Below are positions 15,374 through 23,789 of a stretch of 34,710 nt of DNA, piece by piece. The notes under the pieces are model-generated. The model was not told the origin of the DNA and did not search any database. It saw only the letters and a list, made by a program, of their open reading frames with translations. Made by a program: the position numbers and the translations under genes. The stretch is from a bacterium (GTDB lineage: Bacteria > Ratteibacteria > UBA8468 > B48-G9 > DSTR01): the NCBI GenBank assembly GCA_029551285.1, contig JAKPFT010000091.1, positions 1-34,710 on the forward strand. Direction: 5' to 3'. Each line of letters starts with the position of its first letter. Position 1 is the stretch's first letter.

Positions 15374-18300
15374 ATGAAAAAATTTTTGGTGGTGGGATTG
15401 CTGCTTCTTTTCTGGTCTGGTCAGGCCAGAAGCCAGAAACTATCTTTTCCGGGTAGCCGAATCTCTCCGGAAGTAATTACTCCTCACACTGCCTGGGCAA
15501 AGCCCTGGCATTCCGGTAGCATCAGAATTCTGGCGCTTTCTGCTGCCGCCAGCACCCGGGAAATCGTAGAACTATCCCAGAGGATGGAGGCGGACATAAC
15601 CTGTGTTCCGGTTCCGGAAGTTAAGAAAGAACTACCTGAAGTCTGGAGCTACCTCAGAGAGAAACTGAAGGAGCCTTACGAACTGATTCTGGCCGGCAGC
15701 CTTCGCTGGAGTGACCTGCCTGAAGATATCCGGCAGACGGTGCTGGAGAAAGTGAACTCTGGCGTGTCTTTTCTTTTCGTTGACCCGCAGGCGCTGGACC
15801 GGCGCTTGTATGAGGTTTTTGAGGCTGGCCGCAGCAGTCAGGCTGGCTCGGATGCTGCCTTTATCATCCCTTTTGAAAAATTGCCTGCCTTTGGCAGGTT
15901 TAAGACCCCTGGCGAACTGATTTCCCGCTATGTCGCGGAGAGTACCGCGGGAAAAGGCAAACTGTGTTTTCTTTCTTACGCCAGCGGCCGGGGACAGTAC
16001 CTGTTTCTTACTCCGGCTGGACCGAGCAATCAACTGGAGTATGACTACTACTGTGCGTTTGTCGTTCGCACCATCCTTTCTTTAACGGGGAAGTTGTCGG
16101 CGGAGCGGCTTACAGAAATACGGCTGGAGAAAGACAGGGTTGTTTTGAAGACGACTTCAGAACAGCCGGGTCAAGTTTTACTGAGAGTCAGGGACCGGTC
16201 CGGGGAAAGTGAGTACGAAAAAGTGGTTCCCTTTTCTTCGCAGAGTGTAAGCCTGTCTTTACCCCGGCTGACGGCTGGCACCCATTTTGTTGATGCTTTC
16301 CTGAAGCGTGCTGGCGCGATTGTGGACTGGCGTTCCTGCGCTCTGGAGGTACCGGCGGCCGGTGAAATAAAGATTTCTCTGGAGAAAGAAGGTTACCTTC
16401 CCGGGGAAATCGTTTCCGGTAAGGTAGAAGTATCCGGCCTCCCGGGGACCGGTTTAAAACTGACCCTGAGTGATTCCTGGGGTCGGGTTGTGGAAAGCAA
16501 GGTTCTGCCGTTTTCAACTGCGGCTATCTTCAACTTAAGCCAGTTTCAGCCAGTCACCGTGCTCCATTATCTCCGGGCCGAACTCCTTGAGGGAAAGGAT
16601 GTGCTGCTGAGCCAGGAGATAAGTTTTCCGGTCAGGCTGCGGTTTGACCCGAAAGAGTTCTTTTTCCTCATCTGGGGTGGACCGACACCGGAGTATCTGC
16701 CGCGTTACCTTTTGAAATTGGTGCGGCAGGCAGGAGTTGATGGTCTTTTCAGCCGGTGCGATGATTGGGAGACGCTGAAGGAGATTGCTTCTTACAATCT
16801 TTACGCTAATCCTTACATCTATTCTCTGAAGACAGCCTCTGCGGGCAAAGACCTGGCCAGACATCCCTGTTTTTCTGACCCGGCCTTCCGGGAAAGGATG
16901 GCCAGTGCGCTTCAGCAGAAGGCTGTCATAGTCGCTCCTTTTGCACCCATCACCTACGGGCTGGGAGACGAAAATGAACTTTCCCACTGGTCTGAGAACC
17001 GGGACTTTTGTTTTTCCCCGCATTGTCTAACTGACCTCCGGGAGTATTTGAAAAGGGAATACGGGAGTTTGGCCGCCTTGAATGCGGAGTGGGAGACGAA
17101 CTTTTCGTCCTGGGAAGAAGTCAGACCGACGACATTAAGTCAACTGAAAGCCAGAGGAGAGAAGCGAAATTTTTCTTCCTGGATTGACCACCGGCTTCAT
17201 ATGGAAAGCGTTTTTGCCGGCATCCACCTTCATGGCCGGCAGGCGATAGAGAAGGTTGACCCGGCAGCCCGGGTTGGCGCTGAGGGTATCTGGGGCGAAG
17301 GCAATTCCTTCACCGGGATTGACTACTCCAAAATGGCGGAAGCGGTTCGCTCCGTGGGTGGTTATGGCGGCACCTGGCTGTGGCGAAACTTTCTCACTCC
17401 GGACAGCCTTTTGTGGGACTGGGGAATTTATAGTTCCAGCACAGAAAAAGGAGCGCGCTATCCCTGGGAAGTGTTGCTGGCCGGCGGAAACGGCATCGGC
17501 TTTTTCTCTCTGTTCAGCAGCGAGCCGGATTACACCGCCTTCCTGCCAGACTATACCCGGTATGAACCTTTTGCTTCTGTAGTCAGAGAAACACAAAAGA
17601 TCAAAAACGGCGTAGGCCGACTGCTGCTTTCTGCCCGGGCCGAGTATTCGCCTGTGGTTCTGGTTCATTCCCAGCCTAATTTACATCTAACGACAGCACT
17701 TTCTGAAACCACCACCTATAACTACCAGAAAAGCCGCTGGGCAATATATGAGTTGCTGACAGAGTTGTGGTACTACCCGGCAGCCGTTACGCACCGCAGT
17801 GTCGCCACCGGAATTCTGAGCCAGGGCCGGTATCAGGCTGTTTTCCTGCCTTCCCTTTTCTGCCTTTCCCCTGAAGAAAGACGGCAACTGCGACTTTTTG
17901 TGGAGAAGGGCGGGATAGTGATGGCCGACACTCTGCCGGGTTTGTTTGATGGCCATGGCAGGATGACCGACAACGCTGACATGGAAGAACTCTTTGGCGT
18001 TACCCGTTCCGGATGGCCGGGTGAGCCTGACCAGCCATTACTCCTGGGTGAGACTTCTCTATCTATGGCTTGTGCTGAAAAACTTACTCTCACCGCAGGC
18101 AAGGCCAGGCTGACCAGCGCTCAGGGATACCCGGCCTTTATTGTCCGGAAGTTGGGGGCAGGTCAGGCTATTTGTTTCAATCTTTTGCTTCCCGGACTGG
18201 ATAATCTGAAACCGGAAAAACGGGCCATTTTCCTTGCCTTTCTGGACCGGTTCTGGCGGGAACTGGGTTTGAAACCGATGGTTGAAGTTAAGTCTGAAGA

Positions 18301-18820
18301 AACGGGGCAGGTTTTCCCTGGCGGGAAGGGGAGATTTTTTACCTGCGGCGCCAGTCGCTACCTTTTTCTTCTCCCGGAGAAAAATGGCCGGGTGAAGATA
18401 GCACTGCCATGGAAAAGTCATCTCTACGACATTGCCACCAGCACTTACTGCGGTTTGACTGATAGCCACACAGTAGAACTTGACAGGAAAACGCCGGTCT
18501 TGCTGGCTTCCCTGCCGTATCGGGTCAACTATCTTCAGGTAAAAATTCCGGCATCTGTCCGGGCAGGAGAGATTTTTAAAGGCGAGGTTGGTCTGAAAAC
18601 AGAAGGTCAACCTGCTGAAAACCACGTGATTAATCTGTCGGTCCTTAACCCGCAGGGTCAGTTGGTGCCTTACCTTTGTAAAAATCTGGACTCTCTTGCC
18701 GGTAAGGTTTCTTTTCAGATACCCACAGCTTTAAATGAACTGGCCGGCGTCTGGAAACTTCAGGCTCGCGATGTCGCCACCGGAGTGAGTGCTGAAGTTT
18801 CCTTCCGGGTAACAGACTGA
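15374..18820 (+). CDS. Large secreted GH42/beta-galactosidase-like protein
   Basis: The 1148-residue product starts with a signal peptide (MKKFLVVGLLLLFWSGQARS). Residues about 30-250 form a domain that may be a gatase-like fold. Beta-sandwich segments follow to about 425. A GH42-like TIM barrel then runs from about 428 to 740, with YGLGDENELSHW near residue 530 (candidate acid/base) and the family-typical LREYLKREYGSLAALNAEWET soon after. Residues about 795-900 resemble the beta-galactosidase trimerisation domain, and the tail is an Ig-like sandwich. The exact substrate is not deducible. The start at 15374 is preferred to an in-frame ATG at 15335 because it begins the signal peptide and follows the previous stop by 1 nt. 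Confidence 0.84.
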   Translation: MKKFLVVGLLLLFWSGQARSQKLSFPGSRISPEVITPHTAWAKPWHSGSIRILALSAAASTREIVELSQRMEADITCVPVPEVKKELPEVWSYLREKLKEPYELILAGSLRWSDLPEDIRQTVLEKVNSGVSFLFVDPQALDRRLYEVFEAGRSSQAGSDAAFIIPFEKLPAFGRFKTPGELISRYVAESTAGKGKLCFLSYASGRGQYLFLTPAGPSNQLEYDYYCAFVVRTILSLTGKLSAERLTEIRLEKDRVVLKTTSEQPGQVLLRVRDRSGESEYEKVVPFSSQSVSLSLPRLTAGTHFVDAFLKRAGAIVDWRSCALEVPAAGEIKISLEKEGYLPGEIVSGKVEVSGLPGTGLKLTLSDSWGRVVESKVLPFSTAAIFNLSQFQPVTVLHYLRAELLEGKDVLLSQEISFPVRLRFDPKEFFFLIWGGPTPEYLPRYLLKLVRQAGVDGLFSRCDDWETLKEIASYNLYANPYIYSLKTASAGKDLARHPCFSDPAFRERMASALQQKAVIVAPFAPITYGLGDENELSHWSENRDFCFSPHCLTDLREYLKREYGSLAALNAEWETNFSSWEEVRPTTLSQLKARGEKRNFSSWIDHRLHMESVFAGIHLHGRQAIEKVDPAARVGAEGIWGEGNSFTGIDYSKMAEAVRSVGGYGGTWLWRNFLTPDSLLWDWGIYSSSTEKGARYPWEVLLAGGNGIGFFSLFSSEPDYTAFLPDYTRYEPFASVVRETQKIKNGVGRLLLSARAEYSPVVLVHSQPNLHLTTALSETTTYNYQKSRWAIYELLTELWYYPAAVTHRSVATGILSQGRYQAVFLPSLFCLSPEERRQLRLFVEKGGIVMADTLPGLFDGHGRMTDNADMEELFGVTRSGWPGEPDQPLLLGETSLSMACAEKLTLTAGKARLTSAQGYPAFIVRKLGAGQAICFNLLLPGLDNLKPEKRAIFLAFLDRFWRELGLKPMVEVKSEETGQVFPGGKGRFFTCGASRYLFLLPEKNGRVKIALPWKSHLYDIATSTYCGLTDSHTVELDRKTPVLLASLPYRVNYLQVKIPASVRAGEIFKGEVGLKTEGQPAENHVINLSVLNPQGQLVPYLCKNLDSLAGKVSFQIPTALNELAGVWKLQARDVATGVSAEVSFRVTD

Positions 18821-18926
18821 TGCTGCCATGAGATTTGTGCTTCGTCCAGCCCTGTTTCTTTTCCATGCCCCGGCAGGGCAGAGCGAAAGTAGAGGTGGGA
18901 ATTAACAGTGGTCCTGGATGCTTCCA

Positions 18927-18943
18927 GGTCTATCCCCGCGGGG
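18927..18943 (-). repeat. Solitary CRISPR-repeat remnant
   Basis: Read on the minus strand, these 17 bases are CCCCGCGGGGATAGACC. This equals the 3' part of the array repeat with the internal ACACGC removed, so the hairpin loop is lost. The last 14 bases are an unbroken match to the repeat end. A CCTGGA-AGCA-TCCAGG hairpin follows directly. It sits in the 195-bp gap between two glycosidase genes; nothing else in the gap looks like a gene. Confidence 0.5.
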
Positions 18944-19015
18944 CAGAAATAGTAAAATCGTTCGCAGGCCAGCATAGAAGGAAAAAAGAGTTTCTAACAG
19001 GTTCGGAGAGAAAAA

Positions 19016-20971
19016 ATGGAGGCAAAGAAACAGAATAAAATCCGGCTCTGTGACCGGGAAGATTTGCTGGTGGATATTGATTCAAACACCGGAGAAATTC
19101 TTTTTCTGAAGGACCGTCAGTTAAATCTTACCCTGATTGACCAGCCGCCTCTCTGGGAATTGCAGGTTAACCGAAAGCCAGTTAAATTTTCTCTTTTCTT
19201 CCATGAGGACCGCCGGGGCATTCTTCAGACCATTGGCCGGCTGACCCATTATGCTGCCTACTCTCAGGGCTGGGGGTTACAACTGGCCAGGTTGGCTGTC
19301 CCGGGCAGACACAGTTTGCATTTCCAGTACAGGATTAAAAGGGTGCCGATGGAACGGTGTTATCCGGTTCCTGGACCAACCAGCCATGACTTAGAGATGC
19401 CGCTGTGGGTGGAAACACTGGGTTTTCTTGGATGGCGTTTTTCTCTGATTGCTCCCGGGACCATGATGCGGGTGTGCCACCTTTCCGGTGGTGGACCGGT
19501 AGAACATATGAGCGCTGAAGACGGGCCAATGTCCGAAGTTGTCCCGAAACTGTGGCACTGGATGCGGCGGGTTTATCCGGGGGTACAGAGCATTCCCGGG
19601 GTGCTGTTCTACCGAACGCGTCCAGCCAGCTGGTTATTTATTCTGGCTCGGCGGTCCAGGTGGTCCTATTTGACCGACTTCAATCTGCAGGGTGTTCAGT
19701 TTCATGTGCAGTACCATCGGTTTATGAAGCCTCTGGATGAGTTTCCTGTCCCGGAAATCTCTCTTTTCTGGGGGCGGGATCTCAAAGAGATGGAAAAAGT
19801 GTGGGCTGGACAGTTTGACCAGTATCAGGAGCCGCCTGACTGGAATTACCATACAACCTGGACGGCGGTCAGTTCTGCCGGGCCTAACCCGAGACCTTTT
19901 TCTGAAATATCAAAGATAGCCGAAGTTTGTATTCAGCGGGGTGGAGCCAATGGTTTCTGGCTTTATTCCCACGAGATTAAACGTTTTGACACTGATACCA
20001 GCCCTTCCAGCCTCGGACCGTGTCCCAACAGCGGAACTTATCGGGAATTTAAGGATATGGTGAAGCGCATTCATGATGCTGGCGGCCGGGTTCAGGTATG
20101 GTTGAGTACCTGCGGTCTCAAGCCCTGGGGGGATATGCATCAGGACTGGTCAATCCGCGGGGTGGATGGCAAGCCATGGGTCAGTTGGGGCTGGGACGCC
20201 CACGAGTTCATTACGGCCTGCAGCCCCCTGGATCCGGAATACCGGAAGTATATGCTGGACTGGACCAGGCGCTATGTGGAAGACTTTGATGTGGACGCTT
20301 TCTTTCTTGATTGCGGCGTGTTCACTTTTCCCTGTGATTTTAGTTCAGTCCATACCAGGCAGATGTTCCCTTCGGAAACAGGACCGGCTTTTCGGGAACT
20401 TTTTCAGGAGATGTGGGACCTCGTTCAGTCCATCAAGCCAGGCAACTTTCACATGTGGTATGAAGGAGTTCATGCCGATTATCCTGGCTCCGGTTACTGC
20501 CACGGGACCATGGTTTTCCCTGTGCCGGAACCAGAGGTCATGACCGGACAGCGGATGCTTTACCGTTTTGTGCGCTACGGCAAACGGCTGGTCTGGGGCA
20601 CTCTTCACGCTTATGACCTGGCCTGAGGGTATGTTCAGTGGAACCCGCCGATGGGTGGCACCGGTAGTCTGGAAGAGGTGAAAAAGTTCGCCGCGGACCC
20701 GATGAACCAGTTGATTGTGAAACTGGTCAAAGAAAAAGGGGTGCGCCAGGCCAGGGGATTAACTGATGGCCTTTCCCGGCTGGATAACTATCTGGTCACA
20801 GTCCCGGAGTATCGGGGAAAAGTGGTTCTGGTTCACCCTGAAGACCGGGACATTGCTGGTGCCAGACACCTTTTCTCAGGCAAAAAAGTCTGGACGAAAC
20901 ATGACAGGCACGGCCGGCCGGTTCTCCAGTTGGAACCTGGTACGGCCTACGAGGTTATCCGGTCGCGATAG
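19016..20971 (+). pseudogene. Cytoplasmic TIM-barrel glycoside hydrolase interrupted by one in-frame TGA
   Basis: A reading frame of 652 codons starts at ATG 19016 after GGAGAG. It is broken only by TGA at 20624-20626 (codon 537), and the same frame stays open for 114 more codons with protein-like content (DPMNQLIVKLVKEKGVRQ, RGKVVLVHPED). The first 536 residues include an N-terminal beta-sandwich and a barrel with RIHDAGGRVQVWLSTCGLKPW and VDAFFLDCG, where the Asp is a candidate nucleophile as in GH31/GH36-type retaining enzymes. The family is not certain. There is no signal peptide, so it would act on imported oligosaccharide. TGG (Trp) to TGA is the simplest change: the flanks would read DLAWGYVQW. 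The protein may be inactive, truncated but working, or rescued by readthrough; TGA is a normal stop for other genes here. Confidence 0.75.
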
Positions 20972-21059
20972 TCAGTTTGCTGCTGTGGTGGGACAGGGGA
21001 AAAGTCGTATTTCAGTGCTACTTTCATTCTGCCTGTACTGCACTTATTCTGAGGAAAAG

Positions 21060-21084
21060 GGCCGGCCGGTCCAGAATGCCGGCC
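21060..21084. terminator. GC-rich hairpin between convergent genes, possible terminator
   Basis: A perfect 7-bp stem GGCCGGC/GCCGGCC with an 11-nt loop lies between the interrupted glycosidase and the convergent esterase. On the minus strand it is followed by CTTTTCC, a poor U-tract. It is about 130 bp beyond the esterase stop, so its role as a terminator is tentative. Confidence 0.25.
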
Positions 21085-21211
21085 ATAAGAGTCACCAGCA
21101 AAGGCGTCTTCCGGAAAACATCTGGCCCCCGGTGTCCACCCAACTTTTCAATGTGTTCGGCCGCGCGTTGTCACGACATCTCACTCGGCTGGCCGGGATG
21201 TGCTTGAAAAT

Positions 21212-22132
21212 CTATTTAATGCTACTTTCCGGTCTCAGATGCTGGTCAAAAAAGGAAGCCACCTGCCTGATCAGTTCCGGCCGGGTAAACTGAGGACCGC
21301 CATGGCCGGCGTCTTTTATTATCTGTAACTGAACCCTGACGCCGGCTTTTTCTAAGGCGCGGGCGAGTTTCTCGCTTTGAGCAACAGGCACAGTTGTATC
21401 CCGGTCACCATGAACGATGAAAAAAGGGGCGCTCTGACTGCTCACATAGATTAAAGGGCTGGCTTTGATGGCTTTTTCCTGAAAATTTTCCAGCGAGCCA
21501 CCTATCAGGGCACTTACCGGAGAACTTTCACCAGGTTGAAATCTTCGTCCGGGCATTTCCGGGAGGTAAGTCGGACCATAATAATCACATACCGCCTGGA
21601 CCCTGCTGGAAAACTCAGGATAGCCACCCCGGTCAAACTCTCTTATTTCGCCGGTGGTTCCCAGCAGGGCAGATAGATGTCCGCCAGCCGAGGAACCCCA
21701 GACGCCAATCCTTTCCGGTTCAAGATTGCGATTCTTTGCCTGAGCCCGCAGAAACCTGATAGCGGCTTTACAGTCTTCCAGTTGAGCCGGGAAAGAAGCG
21801 ATGCCAGTAAGACGATAGTTGATGCTGGCGATGGCGTAACCGTAAGGCAGAAGAAGCAGCGCCGGCCGACAGTTTTCCTTGCTCCCCGTGCGCCAGCCAC
21901 CGCCATGAATCCAGACTATTAGCGGAAAGGGGCCGCTTCCTTTATCAGGCAAATAGAGGTCCAGCAGCAGTTTTATTCCCTCTGCCTGAGCATACTCAAT
22001 ATTTTTGAGGACACGACTGTTTTCTAACAGGAACGGTCTGCTCACCAGTGGCGCTCTGTTTTCCTGAACCTGGCTGAATGAAGTCAGGCAGAGAGCGAAG
22101 TACAGCAGCGTGAATAAGTATCCCTTCCCCAT
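21212..22132 (-). CDS. Secreted alpha/beta-hydrolase, carbohydrate esterase-like
   Basis: The 306-residue protein has a signal peptide (MGKGYLFTLLYFALCLTSFS). It shows the BD-FAE/acetyl-esterase pattern: WIHGGGW near residue 75 for the oxyanion hole, GSSAGG near 146 with the nucleophilic serine, HGDRDTTVP near 243 with the acid, and DAGHGG near 278 with the histidine. The catalytic triad is therefore complete. Enzymes of this kind remove acetyl or feruloyl groups from polysaccharides or hydrolyse small esters. GGGGGAGA lies 3 nt before the ATG. It is transcribed towards the broken glycosidase from its own promoter-like element and probably belongs functionally to the glycan locus. Confidence 0.86.
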   Translation of the reverse strand: MGKGYLFTLLYFALCLTSFSQVQENRAPLVSRPFLLENSRVLKNIEYAQAEGIKLLLDLYLPDKGSGPFPLIVWIHGGGWRTGSKENCRPALLLLPYGYAIASINYRLTGIASFPAQLEDCKAAIRFLRAQAKNRNLEPERIGVWGSSAGGHLSALLGTTGEIREFDRGGYPEFSSRVQAVCDYYGPTYLPEMPGRRFQPGESSPVSALIGGSLENFQEKAIKASPLIYVSSQSAPFFIVHGDRDTTVPVAQSEKLARALEKAGVRVQLQIIKDAGHGGPQFTRPELIRQVASFFDQHLRPESSIK

Positions 22133-22179
22133 TATCTCCCCCTGTTACCTTTGGGTCTCTTTCAAAGGCTTCAAGTTGT

Positions 22180-22208
22180 TTTTTAGTCTTTTTTCTTGTT
22201 TGTGTCAA
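22180..22208 (-). promoter_or_regulatory. Candidate sigma-70 promoter of the esterase gene
   Basis: On the minus strand TTGACA (22208-22203), 17 bp, TAAAAA (22185-22180) give 6/6 and 4/6 matches to consensus. The predicted leader is about 40 nt and includes the Shine-Dalgarno of the esterase. Confidence 0.5.
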
Positions 22209-22244
22209 TGTGGTTCTGCCTGTCTTTATCTCCCTTCCCCCCAC

Positions 22245-22507
22245 TGTCAAAAAAGGAAGGGAACAACTGGCGAACGATTTGCGAAGGCACAGATACAAGA
22301 CAAGACGAAAAGCGCATGCGTTCGGTAAGCGGACCGGATAAGTTTATCCGGGACGCAATACCTTACTCGGCGGTGTTTGAGCTCGCCAGATGGCGAGCGA
22401 GTTCGCCGAGCAACCGATTTCGGCGTAGTTCTTGTCTGTGCCGGAGCACCTTGAGTGAGCCAGTTCGTTCCCTTTCTTTTCATTCTTCTTTCATTCCTTT
22501 TTTGACA
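22245..22507. repeat. MITE-like 263-bp imperfect inverted repeat with nested hairpins
   Basis: This fills most of the 400-bp gap between the gap gene and the esterase. The ends are 14-bp perfect terminal inverted repeats, TGTCAAAAAAGGAA (22245-22258) and its complement (22494-22507). Inside are further matching blocks: AGGGAACAACTGGC (22258-22271) against its complement with one extra base (22459-22473), and GGCACAGA (22286-22293) against 22435-22442. The core has CGCATGCG (22313-22320), an 8-bp stem CCGGATAA-GT-TTATCCGG (22334-22351), a 7-bp stem GCTCGCC-AGAT-GGCGAGC (22381-22398) and an enclosing 7-bp stem (22366-22372/22404-22410). No transposase, ORF or tRNA fold is seen, and no clear target-site duplication. 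A non-autonomous element or a structured RNA are the two readings. Confidence 0.6.
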
Positions 22508-22532
22508 CTACCCTTTTCTTTTCCTGGTGGAC

Positions 22533-23543
22533 TTAACCGCGCCCCAGCATGTACTGGAGAAGGTCAACTACCCGACAGCTGTAAGCCCACTCGTTATCAT
22601 ACCAGCCAAAAACCTTGGCCATGTTCCCAATGGCATAAGTAGAAAGCGCATCAAAGATGCAGGAATAAGGGTTCTTAGTAAAATCTTTGGAGACTAAAGG
22701 TTGGTCGCAGTACTGCAGGTAGTTTTTCAGGGAGCCTTCCGCGGCCGCCTTAAAAGCGGCGTTGATTGTTTTGGCGTCAGCAGCCTTTTCTAATTCCACC
22801 ACCAGGTCCACCAGAGAGACAGTAGGCGTGGGCACCCTGATGGCAATCCCGTTCATTTTACCGTCCAGTCTCGGGAGAACTTTGCCAATAGCCTTGGCGG
22901 CACCGGTTGTGGTGGGAATCATGGAAAGGGCTGCGGCTCTGGCGCGGCGGAGGTCCTTATGTGGCAGGTCCTGAATTCTCTGGTCGTTGGTATAGGCATG
23001 GATGGTGGTCATCAGACCACAGCGGATTCCAAAGTTTTCATCCAGGACTTTAGCCATAGGCGCCAGACAGTTAGTGGTACAGGAAGCGTTAGAGATAATG
23101 GCATGCTTTTGCGGGTCGTATACGTTTTCGTTGACACCCAGAACGATGGTGACATCTTCTCCCTTGGCCGGGGCTGTGATGAGAACCTTCTTCGGTCCTT
23201 CAGCACCCTGAGCAAGATGGGCCTTTGCTTTTTCGGCTTCAGTGAAAAGACCGGTTGATTCCACCACCACTTCCACTCCCAGAGTTTTCCACGGGATATT
23301 CTTCGGGTCTTTTTCGGAGAAAACCTTAATGGTTTTCCCATTAATAATCATATTATCGCCCTGAACCTGGACCTCGCCGGGAAAGATGCCGTAGTTAGAA
23401 TCGTACTTGAAAAGATGAGCGTTGGTGGCGGCATCAGTGATATCATTGACGGCTACGAACTCCAGGTCCCGGTAATTTTTTTCCAGCGCTGCTCTTAAGA
23501 CTAACCGCCCGATTCTACCAAAACCATTAATTCCTATTTTCAT
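22533..23543 (-). CDS. gap: Type I glyceraldehyde-3-phosphate dehydrogenase
   Basis: The 336-residue protein, of usual length, converts glyceraldehyde 3-phosphate, phosphate and NAD to 1,3-bisphosphoglycerate in glycolysis. It has the Rossmann start [18 protein letters not shown] with the NAD-binding Asp at about residue 34, the active-site [12 protein letters not shown] with C155, and the C-terminal [12 protein letters not shown]. The start at 23543 follows a GGGAGGAA Shine-Dalgarno; the longer in-frame extension to 23618 overlaps the promoter -35 and is rejected. It is probably monocistronic with its own promoter. No strong intrinsic terminator is visible after its stop; the MITE-like element begins about 25 bp downstream. 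Confidence 0.97.
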   Translation of the reverse strand: MKIGINGFGRIGRLVLRAALEKNYRDLEFVAVNDITDAATNAHLFKYDSNYGIFPGEVQVQGDNMIINGKTIKVFSEKDPKNIPWKTLGVEVVVESTGLFTEAEKAKAHLAQGAEGPKKVLITAPAKGEDVTIVLGVNENVYDPQKHAIISNASCTTNCLAPMAKVLDENFGIRCGLMTTIHAYTNDQRIQDLPHKDLRRARAAALSMIPTTTGAAKAIGKVLPRLDGKMNGIAIRVPTPTVSLVDLVVELEKAADAKTINAAFKAAAEGSLKNYLQYCDQPLVSKDFTKNPYSCIFDALSTYAIGNMAKVFGWYDNEWAYSCRVVDLLQYMLGRG

Positions 23544-23589
23544 TATTCCTCCCTGGTAGCGAAAAAGGAAAATTCCTGCCTGCTTACAT

Positions 23590-23618
23590 ATTATAGGCCA
23601 GTTTTCCAGCCGCGTCAA
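23590..23618 (-). promoter_or_regulatory. Sigma-70 promoter of gap
   Basis: On the minus strand TTGACG (23618-23613), 17 bp, TATAAT (23595-23590) match consensus at 11 of 12 positions. The predicted leader is about 40 nt and contains the gap Shine-Dalgarno, so gap is an ordinary leadered gene. Confidence 0.85.
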
Positions 23619-23683
23619 ATATCCCGGAGAAGTTGCTGAAATTCTGACATGACGAAGGCACTGGAAAATATTTCTATCTGAGG

Positions 23684-23712
23684 GAAGATTTCCGGCCCTC
23701 GCGGAAATCTTC
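23684..23712. repeat. Perfect 11-bp stem-loop between comF and gap
   Basis: GAAGATTTCCG and CGGAAATCTTC flank a 7-nt loop. It lies 78 bp past the comF stop and upstream of the gap promoter. Neither strand has a following T-run, so it may stabilise the comF mRNA end or bind a protein rather than act as a classic terminator. Confidence 0.5.
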
Positions 23713-23789
23713 GCTCATTGACACCTTAATGTTTATACCACAATTTTACGAAGAAATCTTTCTGCAACCTGCCTGCTCCTTGATTTTTG

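Noticed and set aside
18835-19038. Short open frame of 67 codons between two glycosidase genes
   Set aside because: It lacks a Shine-Dalgarno, has no recognisable protein pattern and overlaps the start of the next gene.
20624-20660. TGA at 20624 as selenocysteine
   Set aside because: The hairpin after it is weak, no selenoprotein genes are in view and no redox role is expected; a TGG-to-TGA change is simpler.
21246-21258. TCAAAAAAGGAAG inside the esterase gene, matching the MITE-like end
   Set aside because: It is within conserved coding sequence, lacks a partner inverted repeat and is A-rich, so chance is likely.
22313-22410. tRNA or other known structured RNA within the inverted-repeat region
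   Set aside because: No acceptor stem, T-loop or anticodon arm arrangement could be formed; the stems are nested palindromes.
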